From Bacteroidota bacterium (GTDB lineage: Bacteria > Bacteroidota > Bacteroidia > B-17B0 > Aurantibacillaceae), in assembly GCA_025360565.1 (NCBI GenBank), contig JANYBY010000081.1:1-6984 (forward strand): a stretch of 6,984 nt of DNA. The letters run 5' to 3'. The notes under the pieces were generated by a model, which searched no databases, was not told the origin of the DNA, and saw only the letters and a program-made list of their open reading frames with translations. Of the stretch, positions 1 to 6,520 are shown piece after piece. Position 1 is the stretch's first letter. Each line of letters opens with the position of its first letter. Made by a program: the position numbers and the translations under genes.

Positions 1-239
1 GTAAATTTTCTTACAAACACATCGTTGGCTTTTATCAGGCGATTTAGTTTGCCGATTTTTTTATTTAATTTTTCCCACTCATGCATCGGGTACAACACCA
101 AACAGCGTTGATGCAGATTTCTGTTTATCACAAAACCTTTGTCAAATAACTCCTCCAACTGCTTCCTTAGGTCAACAGGAAACATGAAACGCCCTTTAGC
201 GTCCACTTTACAGTCAAATTCCCCTATAAGGCTTGTCAT
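1..239 (-). CDS. mraZ: MraZ, transcriptional regulator of the dcw cluster (N-terminal part, cut by window edge)
   Basis: Reading leftward from the ATG at 237-239 gives 79 open residues to the window edge, about half of a usual MraZ of about 150 residues. The start MTSLIGEFDCKVDAKGRFM and the later VLYPMHEWEKL are typical of MraZ. The conserved DxxxR motif is D13-A-K-G-R17. MraZ is an AbrB-fold, ring-forming DNA-binding protein; in characterised bacteria it represses (or in mollicutes activates) its own promoter at the head of the division and wall cluster. The rest of that cluster (rsmH, ftsL, ftsI and so on) should lie to the left, outside the window. The start is supported by the promoter-like element and the four TGG boxes just upstream. 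No Shine-Dalgarno sequence is seen, as is usual in Bacteroidota. The family call is firm; the C-terminal half cannot be judged. Confidence 0.93.
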   Translation of the reverse strand, partial: MTSLIGEFDCKVDAKGRFMFPVDLRKQLEELFDKGFVINRNLHQRCLVLYPMHEWEKLNKKIGKLNRLIKANDVFVRKF

Positions 240-262
240 TACTGGTTTTGAATTGATTTGGA

Positions 263-270
263 CAAAAATA
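263..270 (-). promoter_or_regulatory. Candidate -7 element of the mraZ promoter
   Basis: On the minus strand this reads TATTTTTG, an exact match to the Bacteroidota -7 consensus TAnnTTTG. It would place the transcript start near 256-258, leaving a leader of about 18 bases before the ATG. No good TTTG -33 element is seen at the usual distance; that position is occupied by the TGG boxes. A repressor bound there would cover the upstream promoter half. Confidence 0.55.
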
Positions 271-277
271 AGATTAT

Positions 278-317
278 TTTCCCACTTTTTGCCACTTTCA
301 CCCATTTTTTACCACTT
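278..317 (-). promoter_or_regulatory. MraZ operator: four TGG boxes with 10-bp period
   Basis: On the minus strand four decamers follow one another: AAGTGGTAAA, AAATGGGTGA, AAGTGGCAAA and AAGTGGGAAA. The TGG cores (CCA on the plus strand) are at 312-314, 302-304, 292-294 and 282-284, exactly one helical turn apart, so they lie on one face of the DNA. Known MraZ proteins bind TGGGN-type direct repeats with 5-base spacers (E. coli) or AAAGTG-type repeats (mollicutes), both with this period. The array ends 8 bp upstream of the -7 element and overlaps the -33 region of mraZ, so negative autoregulation is the likely reading. Binding is inferred from pattern and position. Confidence 0.85.
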
Positions 318-396
318 TTGTTGAAAAAAAGCAAATTGTTAACAAACTCAAAATGAGGCAGTTTGCACTTCTTTTTTGATTGAAAAAGCCTTGAAA

Positions 397-433
397 TCGC
401 CGTCCCATAAGGGTTTTGAGATTCGGACCGCGA
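397..433. repeat. Imperfect inverted repeat in the divergent intergenic region
   Basis: TCGCCGTCC (397-405) and GGACCGCGA (425-433) are inverted copies with one central mismatch, separated by 19 bases. The repeat lies upstream of the rightward promoter candidate, so it is more likely a protein-binding palindrome or chance than part of a leader. No T-run follows it on either strand, so it is not a typical terminator. Confidence 0.3.
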
Positions 434-441
434 TCAATAAA

Positions 442-470
442 TTGTAAAAAAGGGGTTAATTTTACTTTAG
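442..470 (+). promoter_or_regulatory. Weak candidate promoter for the acyltransferase-phosphatase unit
   Basis: TTG at 442-444 is followed after 18 bases by TACTTTAG at 463-470, which differs from TAnnTTTG at one position. This spacing fits Bacteroidota promoters, and a start near 477 would give a leader of about 40 bases before the ATG at 517. The match is imperfect and the region is AT-rich, so it is only a candidate. Confidence 0.3.
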
Positions 471-516
471 GATATTAACAACGATAGGATTATTTTTACC
501 GCGTTCCGAAAAATAA

Positions 517-1371
517 ATGGGTCCCAAAAAATTTATAGAGATTGAAAAGGTTTTGCGCGATAAAGCCGCCGGCTTATATAAATTTTTGCCCCGTTTTGCC
601 ATTAACTGGTTAAAACGAAAATTACACGAAGACAATATTAACGCGGCCATGAACCACCTGGAACCCTATGCAGGCCTGGAGTTTAATTCAGAAGCGCTAA
701 AATGGCTGGGCGTAAAGGTAGAAGTTTTTGGTGCGGAAAATTTACCCAAGACCGGAGGCGTAATTGTTGCATCCAATCATCCTCTGGGTGGACTGGATGG
801 CATGTCGCTGATAAAAGCCATGGGCGATGTGAGACCCGATGTGCGGTTTATTGTGAATGATGTTTTGAAAAATTTAAAAAATTACGGCGAGGTTTTTGTG
901 GGCGTGAATAAAGTTGGGGGGAAAAGCCGCGAGAGTTTGCAATTTGTTGAACAAGTTTACGCTACTGATGTAGCCATGCTTGTTTTTCCGGCGGGATTGG
1001 TAAGCAGAAAATTTTCGGTTGGGATAAGAGATCTTGAGTGGAACAAAAGTTATATCAATAAAGCCATAAAATACAGTAAACCCATTGTGCCGGTTTTTAT
1101 TGAAGGAGAAAATTCTAAATTTTTTTACAGTTTTGCACGATGGCGCAAACGCCTTGGCATTAAGGGCAATTTAGAGATGTTGTTTTTACCCGACGAAATG
1201 TTTAGCCAACGAGGCAATACCATAAAAATTCATTTCGGAAAAGTGATAGAGCCCTCGCTGTTTTACGCCATACACACTCCCCAAAAATGGAGCAATATAA
1301 TGCACGATTATATTTATACGGATTCTATTCGCAAAGGGATCTCGTTCAGGGATTTTGTAAAAGAAAAATAA
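517..1371 (+). CDS. PlsC-like lysophospholipid/aminolipid O-acyltransferase
   Basis: This 284-residue protein carries the marks of the glycerolipid acyltransferase superfamily. The catalytic block is NHPLGGLDG with H87/88 and D94, followed by FPAGLVSRK (157-165, matching the FPEG block) and PIVPV (189-193). The ending with RKRLGIKGNLEMLFLPDEMF resembles the OlsA/GlsA-type enzymes of Bacteroidota, which O-acylate lyso-ornithine or lyso-glycine lipids. A lysophosphatidate acyltransferase is equally possible, so no symbol is given. The His-to-Asp spacing is HX5D, one residue longer than the canonical HX4D of PlsC. There is no clear membrane helix, so attachment to the inner membrane would be peripheral. 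No partner N-acyltransferase (GlsB/OlsB) lies next to it. The ATG at 517 follows an A-rich stretch and gives the full N-terminal helical region. The stop TAA (1369-1371) overlaps the next start, suggesting translational coupling to the sensor phosphatase. Confidence 0.85.
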   Translation: MGPKKFIEIEKVLRDKAAGLYKFLPRFAINWLKRKLHEDNINAAMNHLEPYAGLEFNSEALKWLGVKVEVFGAENLPKTGGVIVASNHPLGGLDGMSLIKAMGDVRPDVRFIVNDVLKNLKNYGEVFVGVNKVGGKSRESLQFVEQVYATDVAMLVFPAGLVSRKFSVGIRDLEWNKSYINKAIKYSKPIVPVFIEGENSKFFYSFARWRKRLGIKGNLEMLFLPDEMFSQRGNTIKIHFGKVIEPSLFYAIHTPQKWSNIMHDYIYTDSIRKGISFRDFVKEK

Positions 1372-4300
1372 TGTCTTTTAAACACATATTCGTTTTTTGT
1401 TTTTTTCTACTTACTCTTAGTTCGTATTCACAAAACATTAATGATTTGGCATTTACAAATTTTGAGCCTGATCACTTTAAATGCAAAGGAATTAAGGAAG
1501 TGCGCAAAGGCGCAAACAATAAAATGTGGATGATTACCTTCGACAAGGGACTTGCCTGCTTTAACGGCTATGCAACAAAATTTTATCCGGTAGTAAAAAA
1601 TTCAAAAAACTGTCCGCTGAGTAACAACATGCATGCCTTATACACAGATAAAAGTGGCTCTATTTGGTTTGGATACGAAAATGCCGCAGCTGTAACTTGT
1701 TTTGATCCCAAAACAGAGATCTTTAACCATTACCAATATGATTCCTTGAACGTTAACTCTTTTCCGTTTGATGTTGTTGTTTCAAAAATAATAGAGGATA
1801 CAGAAGGAAGAATGTGGATAAGCACCTGGGGAGGCGGGTTATTACTTTTTGATAAAGACAAAACAAAGTTTACTCACATTAATATACAAACATCTAAAAA
1901 AAATAACACTGTAATGCCAAGCAATTCGGTTAGAGATCTGTTTGAACTTGAAAAAGATAAATTTTTAATTACATTTTTTCAGGAAGTGCCTGACGGAAGT
2001 ACCATGCCCTTGGTTTTTGACGCTAAAAGCAAAACATTTTCTCCTTATCCGTTTGAAGAATATTTTAAAAACACAGATCCTGAGTTGCTTAAAACCATAA
2101 AACACGCTCTTACACTTTGTCATTTTGTTTACAAAGATAAATATAAAAATTTATGGCTTGGAACCTATTGTGGGTTGTTAGTACTTGATCACGAACACAA
2201 AATAGCCAAACGCGTTTCAGGTAAAAAATTCGGCTTAGATGTTTTAAACCTTGAAAATACAAATGCATTTATAGCTGATGAACAGGATAGAATTTGGGTA
2301 AACACAGGTAATTCGGGTATTATGGTTGTTGATCTTAAAACACACTCCGCATTTTATCATAAACAATATACTAACTGTTCAAATTGCGTTTCAAACAACA
2401 TGGTTGGAACTTTTTCAAAGGATGATGATGGAAACATTTGGGTTACCAGCGGCGGTGTGGTGGGCATTTATTATCCCTTAGCGCAGCAATTTAAATTAAA
2501 AAGCTGGGAAAATTTAAAAGTAGTGTCTGCAAACTCTTCACATAATACCATTCCTGTTAATCAAACACTTTCCACAAAACGCAATTTGGTTTATTTATCG
2601 AGTTTAAGCGGCATGTCAATTTACAATTGCAAAAAAGACAGCCTTCAGAATGTGATCAAATATAGTCCTGAAATTGAAACAGAAAACGGTAAGAACAGCG
2701 TTGGTTATTTTAAACTTTATAAAGATAACATTCTGTGCAGCTCTTGTCAGATCGGTGTCCCATTCTACTATTCCACTTTCACCATTTATAATGAAACTGC
2801 TAAAAAAGTAATTTTCAATAAATACCCTTTTCCGGGATTATTTTTTAAGACCGATACTACTTCTAATTGTTATGTTGTGGTGAATGAAAAAATTGTAAAC
2901 TTCAATATAGAAACAAATAGATGGGATACCATTTATGCGTTCAACAAAAAAACTGCTATTGCCATAAATTATTCCGAAATTTTAAAACCCGATAAATGGT
3001 TTTTGGGCGGTTACGACGGGTTTGTAATAATCAATCCTAAAACCAAAAGTACTAAAAAGTTTTGTAACCGTAAAGTCGATAATTATGATGTAAAACTTGC
3101 CGACAGTACTTTTACAAATTATTATTACAATAAAAAAGACCTTGTCTGGATCTCCTCACAAACCGCCATTTATTCATATAATGTAAATACCGAAGAAATT
3201 AAAAAATGGAACAATGAAATGGGCATTGAAAACATAAATGTAAATGGATTAGTTGAAGATAAGATCGGCAATTTATGGTTCACCTCCCGCAAATCCTTAT
3301 TCAGATATAATTTTAAAACTAAACAGCTTTTTAATTTTACTAAAACTTTTGGCATAAAGGGTGATGGCTTCTGGCATAATAGAGAATATATGGATGTAAG
3401 TATTAACGACGAAAATATTTTTTTTCCGGCTCATGGCGGTTTATTATTTTTCAATCCCGAAAAAATTATCATACCCCACAAAAAAAACGTGCTTTCTGTT
3501 TTTAGCATTACCTTAAACGATTCGATTTTAAATACTGTAAACCGGGAAATTTTTCTTTCAGGAAAAAAAAACCTGAGTCATGATCAAAATAATTTAATTT
3601 TCGAGATCTGCAGCGACCAGCTATTTACCCCATTGCCGAATAAATTTAAATATAAGCTCGAGGGTAAAGAGGATAAGTGGATAGATCATGAAACTTCAAA
3701 CAAAATTATTTTCCAGAATTTATTTCCCGGTACTTACACCCTCAGTGTAAAATGCATAAACCTTTACCATGTAGAGAGTGAAACTGTTTCGGTTGTATTT
3801 ACCATTAACAAGCCCTTTTGGAAAACCTGGTGGTTTATTTTATTGAGCTTGGCCGCTTCTGCTTTTTTGCTGTTTAAATTTATTAAGCAAAGAGAAAAAT
3901 CTTTGGAAAAAAAGAAAGTTGAACTTGAAAACACGATTGCCGAACGTACCCGCGAAGTTGTATTAAAAGCCGAAGAAATTCAGGAACAAAAAGAAATTAT
4001 TGAAGAAAAACAAAAAGAGTTAACCGATTCTATTATTTACGCCAAACGAATTCAAAATGCTTTGCTGGCCGGCAAAACATTATTAGATAAACACCTTGCA
4101 AATTATTTTATTTATTTTAATCCGAAAGATATTGTAAGCGGCGATTTTTATTGGGCAACAGAATTTAATGGTAAATTTTATTTTATTGTGGCCGATAGTA
4201 CTGGTCACGGGGTACCCGGGGCTTTTATGAGTTTATTGAATATTAATTTTTTAAACGAAGCCATTAATGAAAAACAAATTACCGAGCCCGGTTTAATTTT

Positions 4301-4769
4301 AGATTATGTGCGCAACCGTTTAATTCAAAATTTGTCGGAAGATGGTAGCGCCGAAGGCGGAAAAGACGGAATGGATTGCAGTTTAATTTGTTTTGATCAT
4401 AAAACCAATTCGCTTAAATACGCTTGCGCCAATAATCCAATTGCAATCATCAGAAACGGAGAAATAATTGAACTCAATGCCGACAGAATGCCAGTGGGCA
4501 AATCGCCAAAAGAAAATATTTCCTTTTCTACCCAAGCGTTTAATGTTATCAGCGGCGATTTAATTTATGTAATTACCGATGGTTATGCTGATCAGTTTGG
4601 CGGGGAAAAAGGGAAAAAATTAAAGTATAAATATTTAAAAGAGATTCTATTAAGAAATTCGAAACACACTATGTCGCAACAAAGGCTATCGCTTAAAACC
4701 GAATTCGAAAATTGGAAAGGCAATTTAGAACAAGTCGATGATGTTTGTATTATAGGCATTCACCTATAA
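1371..4769 (+). CDS. Membrane sensor: regulator propellers, Y_Y_Y domain, helix, coiled coil and SpoIIE/PP2C phosphatase
   Basis: The protein has 1132 residues from ATG 1371. An in-frame ATG at 1287 would add 28 residues inside the upstream gene and bury the signal peptide, so 1371 is preferred. Residues 1-21 (ending SSYSQ) are a type I signal peptide. Regulator-propeller repeats of the form D..G.(I/L/M)W(I/V/F) are visible near residues 40, 86, 138, 251, 298, 344, 590 and 624; the length suits two seven-bladed propellers. A Y_Y_Y domain (about 720-812) precedes a membrane helix (about 820-843). A charged coiled coil (about 845-895) ends in DSIIYAKRIQNALL, a linker common before Bacteroidota SpoIIE domains. 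The phosphatase (about 905-1130) keeps its metal-binding aspartates: SGD (925), VADSTGHG (942), GMD (1002), ITDG (1070) and VDD (1123-1124). It probably senses a periplasmic ligand and dephosphorylates a Ser/Thr-phosphorylated cytoplasmic partner, perhaps a STAS-type antagonist. No kinase, response-regulator or partner gene is present here. Confidence 0.92.
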   Translation: MSFKHIFVFCFFLLTLSSYSQNINDLAFTNFEPDHFKCKGIKEVRKGANNKMWMITFDKGLACFNGYATKFYPVVKNSKNCPLSNNMHALYTDKSGSIWFGYENAAAVTCFDPKTEIFNHYQYDSLNVNSFPFDVVVSKIIEDTEGRMWISTWGGGLLLFDKDKTKFTHINIQTSKKNNTVMPSNSVRDLFELEKDKFLITFFQEVPDGSTMPLVFDAKSKTFSPYPFEEYFKNTDPELLKTIKHALTLCHFVYKDKYKNLWLGTYCGLLVLDHEHKIAKRVSGKKFGLDVLNLENTNAFIADEQDRIWVNTGNSGIMVVDLKTHSAFYHKQYTNCSNCVSNNMVGTFSKDDDGNIWVTSGGVVGIYYPLAQQFKLKSWENLKVVSANSSHNTIPVNQTLSTKRNLVYLSSLSGMSIYNCKKDSLQNVIKYSPEIETENGKNSVGYFKLYKDNILCSSCQIGVPFYYSTFTIYNETAKKVIFNKYPFPGLFFKTDTTSNCYVVVNEKIVNFNIETNRWDTIYAFNKKTAIAINYSEILKPDKWFLGGYDGFVIINPKTKSTKKFCNRKVDNYDVKLADSTFTNYYYNKKDLVWISSQTAIYSYNVNTEEIKKWNNEMGIENINVNGLVEDKIGNLWFTSRKSLFRYNFKTKQLFNFTKTFGIKGDGFWHNREYMDVSINDENIFFPAHGGLLFFNPEKIIIPHKKNVLSVFSITLNDSILNTVNREIFLSGKKNLSHDQNNLIFEICSDQLFTPLPNKFKYKLEGKEDKWIDHETSNKIIFQNLFPGTYTLSVKCINLYHVESETVSVVFTINKPFWKTWWFILLSLAASAFLLFKFIKQREKSLEKKKVELENTIAERTREVVLKAEEIQEQKEIIEEKQKELTDSIIYAKRIQNALLAGKTLLDKHLANYFIYFNPKDIVSGDFYWATEFNGKFYFIVADSTGHGVPGAFMSLLNINFLNEAINEKQITEPGLILDYVRNRLIQNLSEDGSAEGGKDGMDCSLICFDHKTNSLKYACANNPIAIIRNGEIIELNADRMPVGKSPKENISFSTQAFNVISGDLIYVITDGYADQFGGEKGKKLKYKYLKEILLRNSKHTMSQQRLSLKTEFENWKGNLEQVDDVCIIGIHL

Positions 4770-4785
4770 TTACAAAATCACGATT

Positions 4786-4809
4786 GAGACAAAGCTCCAC
4801 TTTCGTCTC
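4786..4809 (+). terminator. Hairpin after the sensor phosphatase gene, possible terminator
   Basis: GAGACAAAG and CTTTCGTCTC form a nine-pair stem with one bulged C and a five-base loop (CTCCA), starting 16 bases after the stop codon. The position suits a terminator or a 3' mRNA-stabilising hairpin. No T-run follows on the plus strand, so it is not a standard intrinsic terminator. Confidence 0.4.
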
Positions 4810-4814
4810 TAACA

Positions 4815-4847
4815 GATGATGTTTGTATTATTGGTATTCAATTGTAA
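4815..4847 (+). pseudogene. Diverged second copy of the SpoIIE-domain C-terminal end
   Basis: These 33 bases encode DDVCIIGIQL and a stop, almost the same as the true end of the upstream gene (DDVCIIGIHL, 4737-4769). The two copies are 78 bases apart and match at 28 of 33 positions. Most differences are silent (ATT/ATA, GGT/GGC, TTG/CTA), and the stop is kept. That pattern suggests protein-level constraint in a former paralogue rather than a fresh slip duplication. Upstream of the copy the similarity stops at once and the frame closes at 4785, so it is a remnant with no start. A likely origin is recombination or deletion between tandem SpoIIE paralogues. Confidence 0.6.
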
Positions 4848-4996
4848 TAAATTATTTCCTGATCATTTAAACCTCATTTTGATCGTATATCAACGTTTTC
4901 CGAGCAGGCATCAGTTTTTTGCTCCTCCGTGGCGGAGTCCATTTGCACTTATCTGCAGAAAAAAATTGTTTGAAGGTAGATTTGAGTGTTAATCCG
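4848..4996. other. Intergenic stretch with a short GC-rich palindrome
   Basis: There is no gene-like frame between the phosphatase tail remnant and the 3' end of the leftward gene. The one visible structure is CTCCG-TGG-CGGAG (4925-4937), a five-pair hairpin standing out in AT-rich DNA. It is preceded on the plus strand by TTTTTT (4915-4920). The T-run lies on the wrong side for a rightward terminator, and on the minus strand the stem is followed by A residues. It could be a dispersed repeat or a protein site; nothing else in the stretch supports a function. Confidence 0.3.
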
Positions 4997-5065
4997 AAAA
5001 AAAATGTAAGTATGGGCTGTTAGCACGTCGTTTTATTTATTCTGAATTGTTGGCGTCCCATTTAC
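4997..5065 (-). terminator. Terminator-like structure of the FG-GAP gene
   Basis: On the minus strand GTAAATGGG (5065-5057, overlapping the stop codon) can pair with CCCATACTTAC (5016-5006) in a nine-pair stem with a two-base bulge. It is followed by A and then eight T residues (5004-4997). The position and T-run suit an intrinsic terminator for the leftward gene. The 40-base loop is unusually long and contains the left inverted repeat of the putative mobile unit, so the fold is uncertain. Confidence 0.35.
5019..5036 (+). repeat. Left inverted repeat of the putative cargo unit
   Basis: GTTAGCACG, three bases, then TTTTAT. Its reverse complement ATAAAACGACGTGCTAAC matches the right-hand repeat at all but the two- or three-base central segment. 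It lies beyond the 3' end of the FG-GAP gene, inside the loop of the terminator-like fold. Confidence 0.5.
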
Positions 5066-6399
5066 TCAATTAAAAGTCTGCCGGAATTTATTTGTCGGTT
5101 GTCCTGAAACAAAATGCAATTATATAAACCAATCGGAAGCTCATTTGTTTTTACTTCATTTGTCCCTTGAATTATATTTTGTGAGAAAACTTTTTGTCCG
5201 ATTGAGTTTATTAAAATTAATTGTCCATTTTTTATTTCGTTGTCCATTTGAAATTTGAATGAACCGTAGTTTGGATTTGGAAATATATTAACTGACTCAG
5301 GAATTATTTTATCTTCTACCAGATTGACTAAATTACAATTCAATAACAAAACCATTTCCCAGGCATTGTCAATCGTAATTGCTAAGTCAGGTTTATTGTC
5401 AGGATTCAACTTAACAGCCTTAACATCCCAAACAGGCCCACCAAAAGTGGGAATTACAAAAGCTGTCTGTGAGGTAAAAGTACCAATACCTGAGTTTAAT
5501 AATACAACTCCGGTTGTAACCCCGCCAACGCTAACGATGTCAATTTGACTATCGGAATTGAAGTCTGCAAAAGAAATTCTTGGCCACCAAATACCAGAGC
5601 CTACTGTGTAGTTTTGGGCAGGAAAAAAGGAAAAGTTATTTGTTGCTTTGATTACGGAAATTAGTGTCGCCGAAGAGCTCGTTGTTATTAGGTCAGACTT
5701 GCCATCATTGTTAATGTCCTTAGATGTTAAGGTGTAAACCGGCGCCGTGGGAACAGACGAGGTTAAGGAAAATGTTCCATTCCCGATCCCTCTAAATACG
5801 CTGATTAATGAACCGTCAATTACTGCCAGATCTTTGTTACCATCATTATTAAAATCTCCCGTGGTTATGTTAGCATAGGAATTAGCGGTTGAATAGCTGC
5901 CTGTAGGAACATAACTACCTACGCCATTACTCATGTGTATTGAAAAATAATTGCCGGGAGAATTTATTGTCGCAAAATCAGTATTGCCATCGTTATTGAA
6001 ATCGGCCACCAAATATTCTATTGGGCCTGGAATGGCATATTGAACAGGAGCAGAAAAAGTTCCGGCACCATTACCAAACCAAGTAACTGCAAAATTAGAA
6101 CCTATACCAATAACGTCGTAATTATTATCTCCGTTGAAGTCACCAGTTCGATAATACAGATTAGCTGTGTAGGAAATATTTGTTGTAGGAAGATAATTGC
6201 CCCAACCATTCGATAATTTCAGATCAAATCCACCATTAACACAAACAAAATCAATCACTCCATCATTGTTAAAATCAGCGGTGTCTGACAAATATGCCCA
6301 ATTTGAAATTGGGCTAAATGTTGCTTGATTAAAACAGACTGCCTGTGAATGGATTTTGTAATAGGAAAGAATAAAAACGAAAACTACTAACTTTTTCAT
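5062..6399 (-). CDS. Secreted FG-GAP/VCBS seven-repeat propeller protein with T9SS type A sorting domain
   Basis: The 445-residue protein starts with a signal peptide (MKKLVVFVFILSYYKIHSQA, cleavage near residue 19). Seven FG-GAP/VCBS repeats follow. Their calcium-loop motifs DxNxDGxxD lie at residues 42, 87, 133, 182, 228, 279 and 330, spaced 45-51 residues, as expected for one seven-bladed propeller. The seventh has K instead of the first D, so that loop is probably degenerate. Residues 371-445 (from NIFPNP to RLLIE) are a Por-secretion C-terminal sorting domain, so the protein should cross the outer membrane through the type IX system and be released or anchored to the surface. Such proteins often act in adhesion or carbohydrate or protein binding; no catalytic domain is seen and the ligand is unknown. 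It stands alone, convergent with the sensor gene, inside the putative inverted-repeat unit. No convincing promoter was found upstream. Confidence 0.9.
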   Translation of the reverse strand: MKKLVVFVFILSYYKIHSQAVCFNQATFSPISNWAYLSDTADFNNDGVIDFVCVNGGFDLKLSNGWGNYLPTTNISYTANLYYRTGDFNGDNNYDVIGIGSNFAVTWFGNGAGTFSAPVQYAIPGPIEYLVADFNNDGNTDFATINSPGNYFSIHMSNGVGSYVPTGSYSTANSYANITTGDFNNDGNKDLAVIDGSLISVFRGIGNGTFSLTSSVPTAPVYTLTSKDINNDGKSDLITTSSSATLISVIKATNNFSFFPAQNYTVGSGIWWPRISFADFNSDSQIDIVSVGGVTTGVVLLNSGIGTFTSQTAFVIPTFGGPVWDVKAVKLNPDNKPDLAITIDNAWEMVLLLNCNLVNLVEDKIIPESVNIFPNPNYGSFKFQMDNEIKNGQLILINSIGQKVFSQNIIQGTNEVKTNELPIGLYNCILFQDNRQINSGRLLIE

Positions 6400-6503
6400 T
6401 ACTCTAATATAACAATATTTGTGCCAAACTTTCTATATTTCCATGTCTGTCCGATTAAATTGTCGAGATTAAGATTAATAAATATGTCAGTCTTCTTACT
6501 GTC

Positions 6504-6520
6504 ATAAAATGCGTGCTAAC
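6504..6520 (-). repeat. Right inverted repeat of the putative cargo unit
   Basis: On the plus strand this reads ATAAAATGCGTGCTAAC, the inverted partner of 5019-5036. It shares ATAAAA and CGTGCTAAC with one base less between them. It lies 105 bases upstream of the FG-GAP gene start, so the gene's own promoter should lie inside the unit. Confidence 0.5.

Noticed and set aside
139..324. Rightward 61-codon frame antisense to mraZ
   Set aside because: It lies over the mraZ coding start and its operator, has no recognisable domain, and mraZ on the other strand is certain.
462..650. Leftward 62-codon frame over the acyltransferase start
   Set aside because: It overlaps a well-supported gene and has no domain or promoter support.
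1287..1370. Upstream in-frame ATG as start of the sensor phosphatase
   Set aside because: It would add 28 polar residues before a clear signal peptide and overlap the acyltransferase by 85 bases; the TAATG start at 1371 fits better.
3170..3355. Leftward 61-codon frame inside the sensor gene
   Set aside because: It is antisense to propeller-coding sequence with intact repeats and shows no features of its own.
4902..4924. GAGCA/TGCTC inverted repeat around a T-run
   Set aside because: The stem is only five pairs and the T-run lies in the loop, so it is not a terminator; likely chance.
5324..5548. Rightward 74-codon frame inside the FG-GAP gene
   Set aside because: It is a shadow of the repetitive propeller-coding sequence on the opposite strand.
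6400..6503. Promoter for the FG-GAP gene
   Set aside because: On the minus strand the best candidate, TATATTAG, has a TTTG only 13 bases upstream, too close for a Bacteroidota -33, and ends just before the ATG; no better match to TAnnTTTG was seen.
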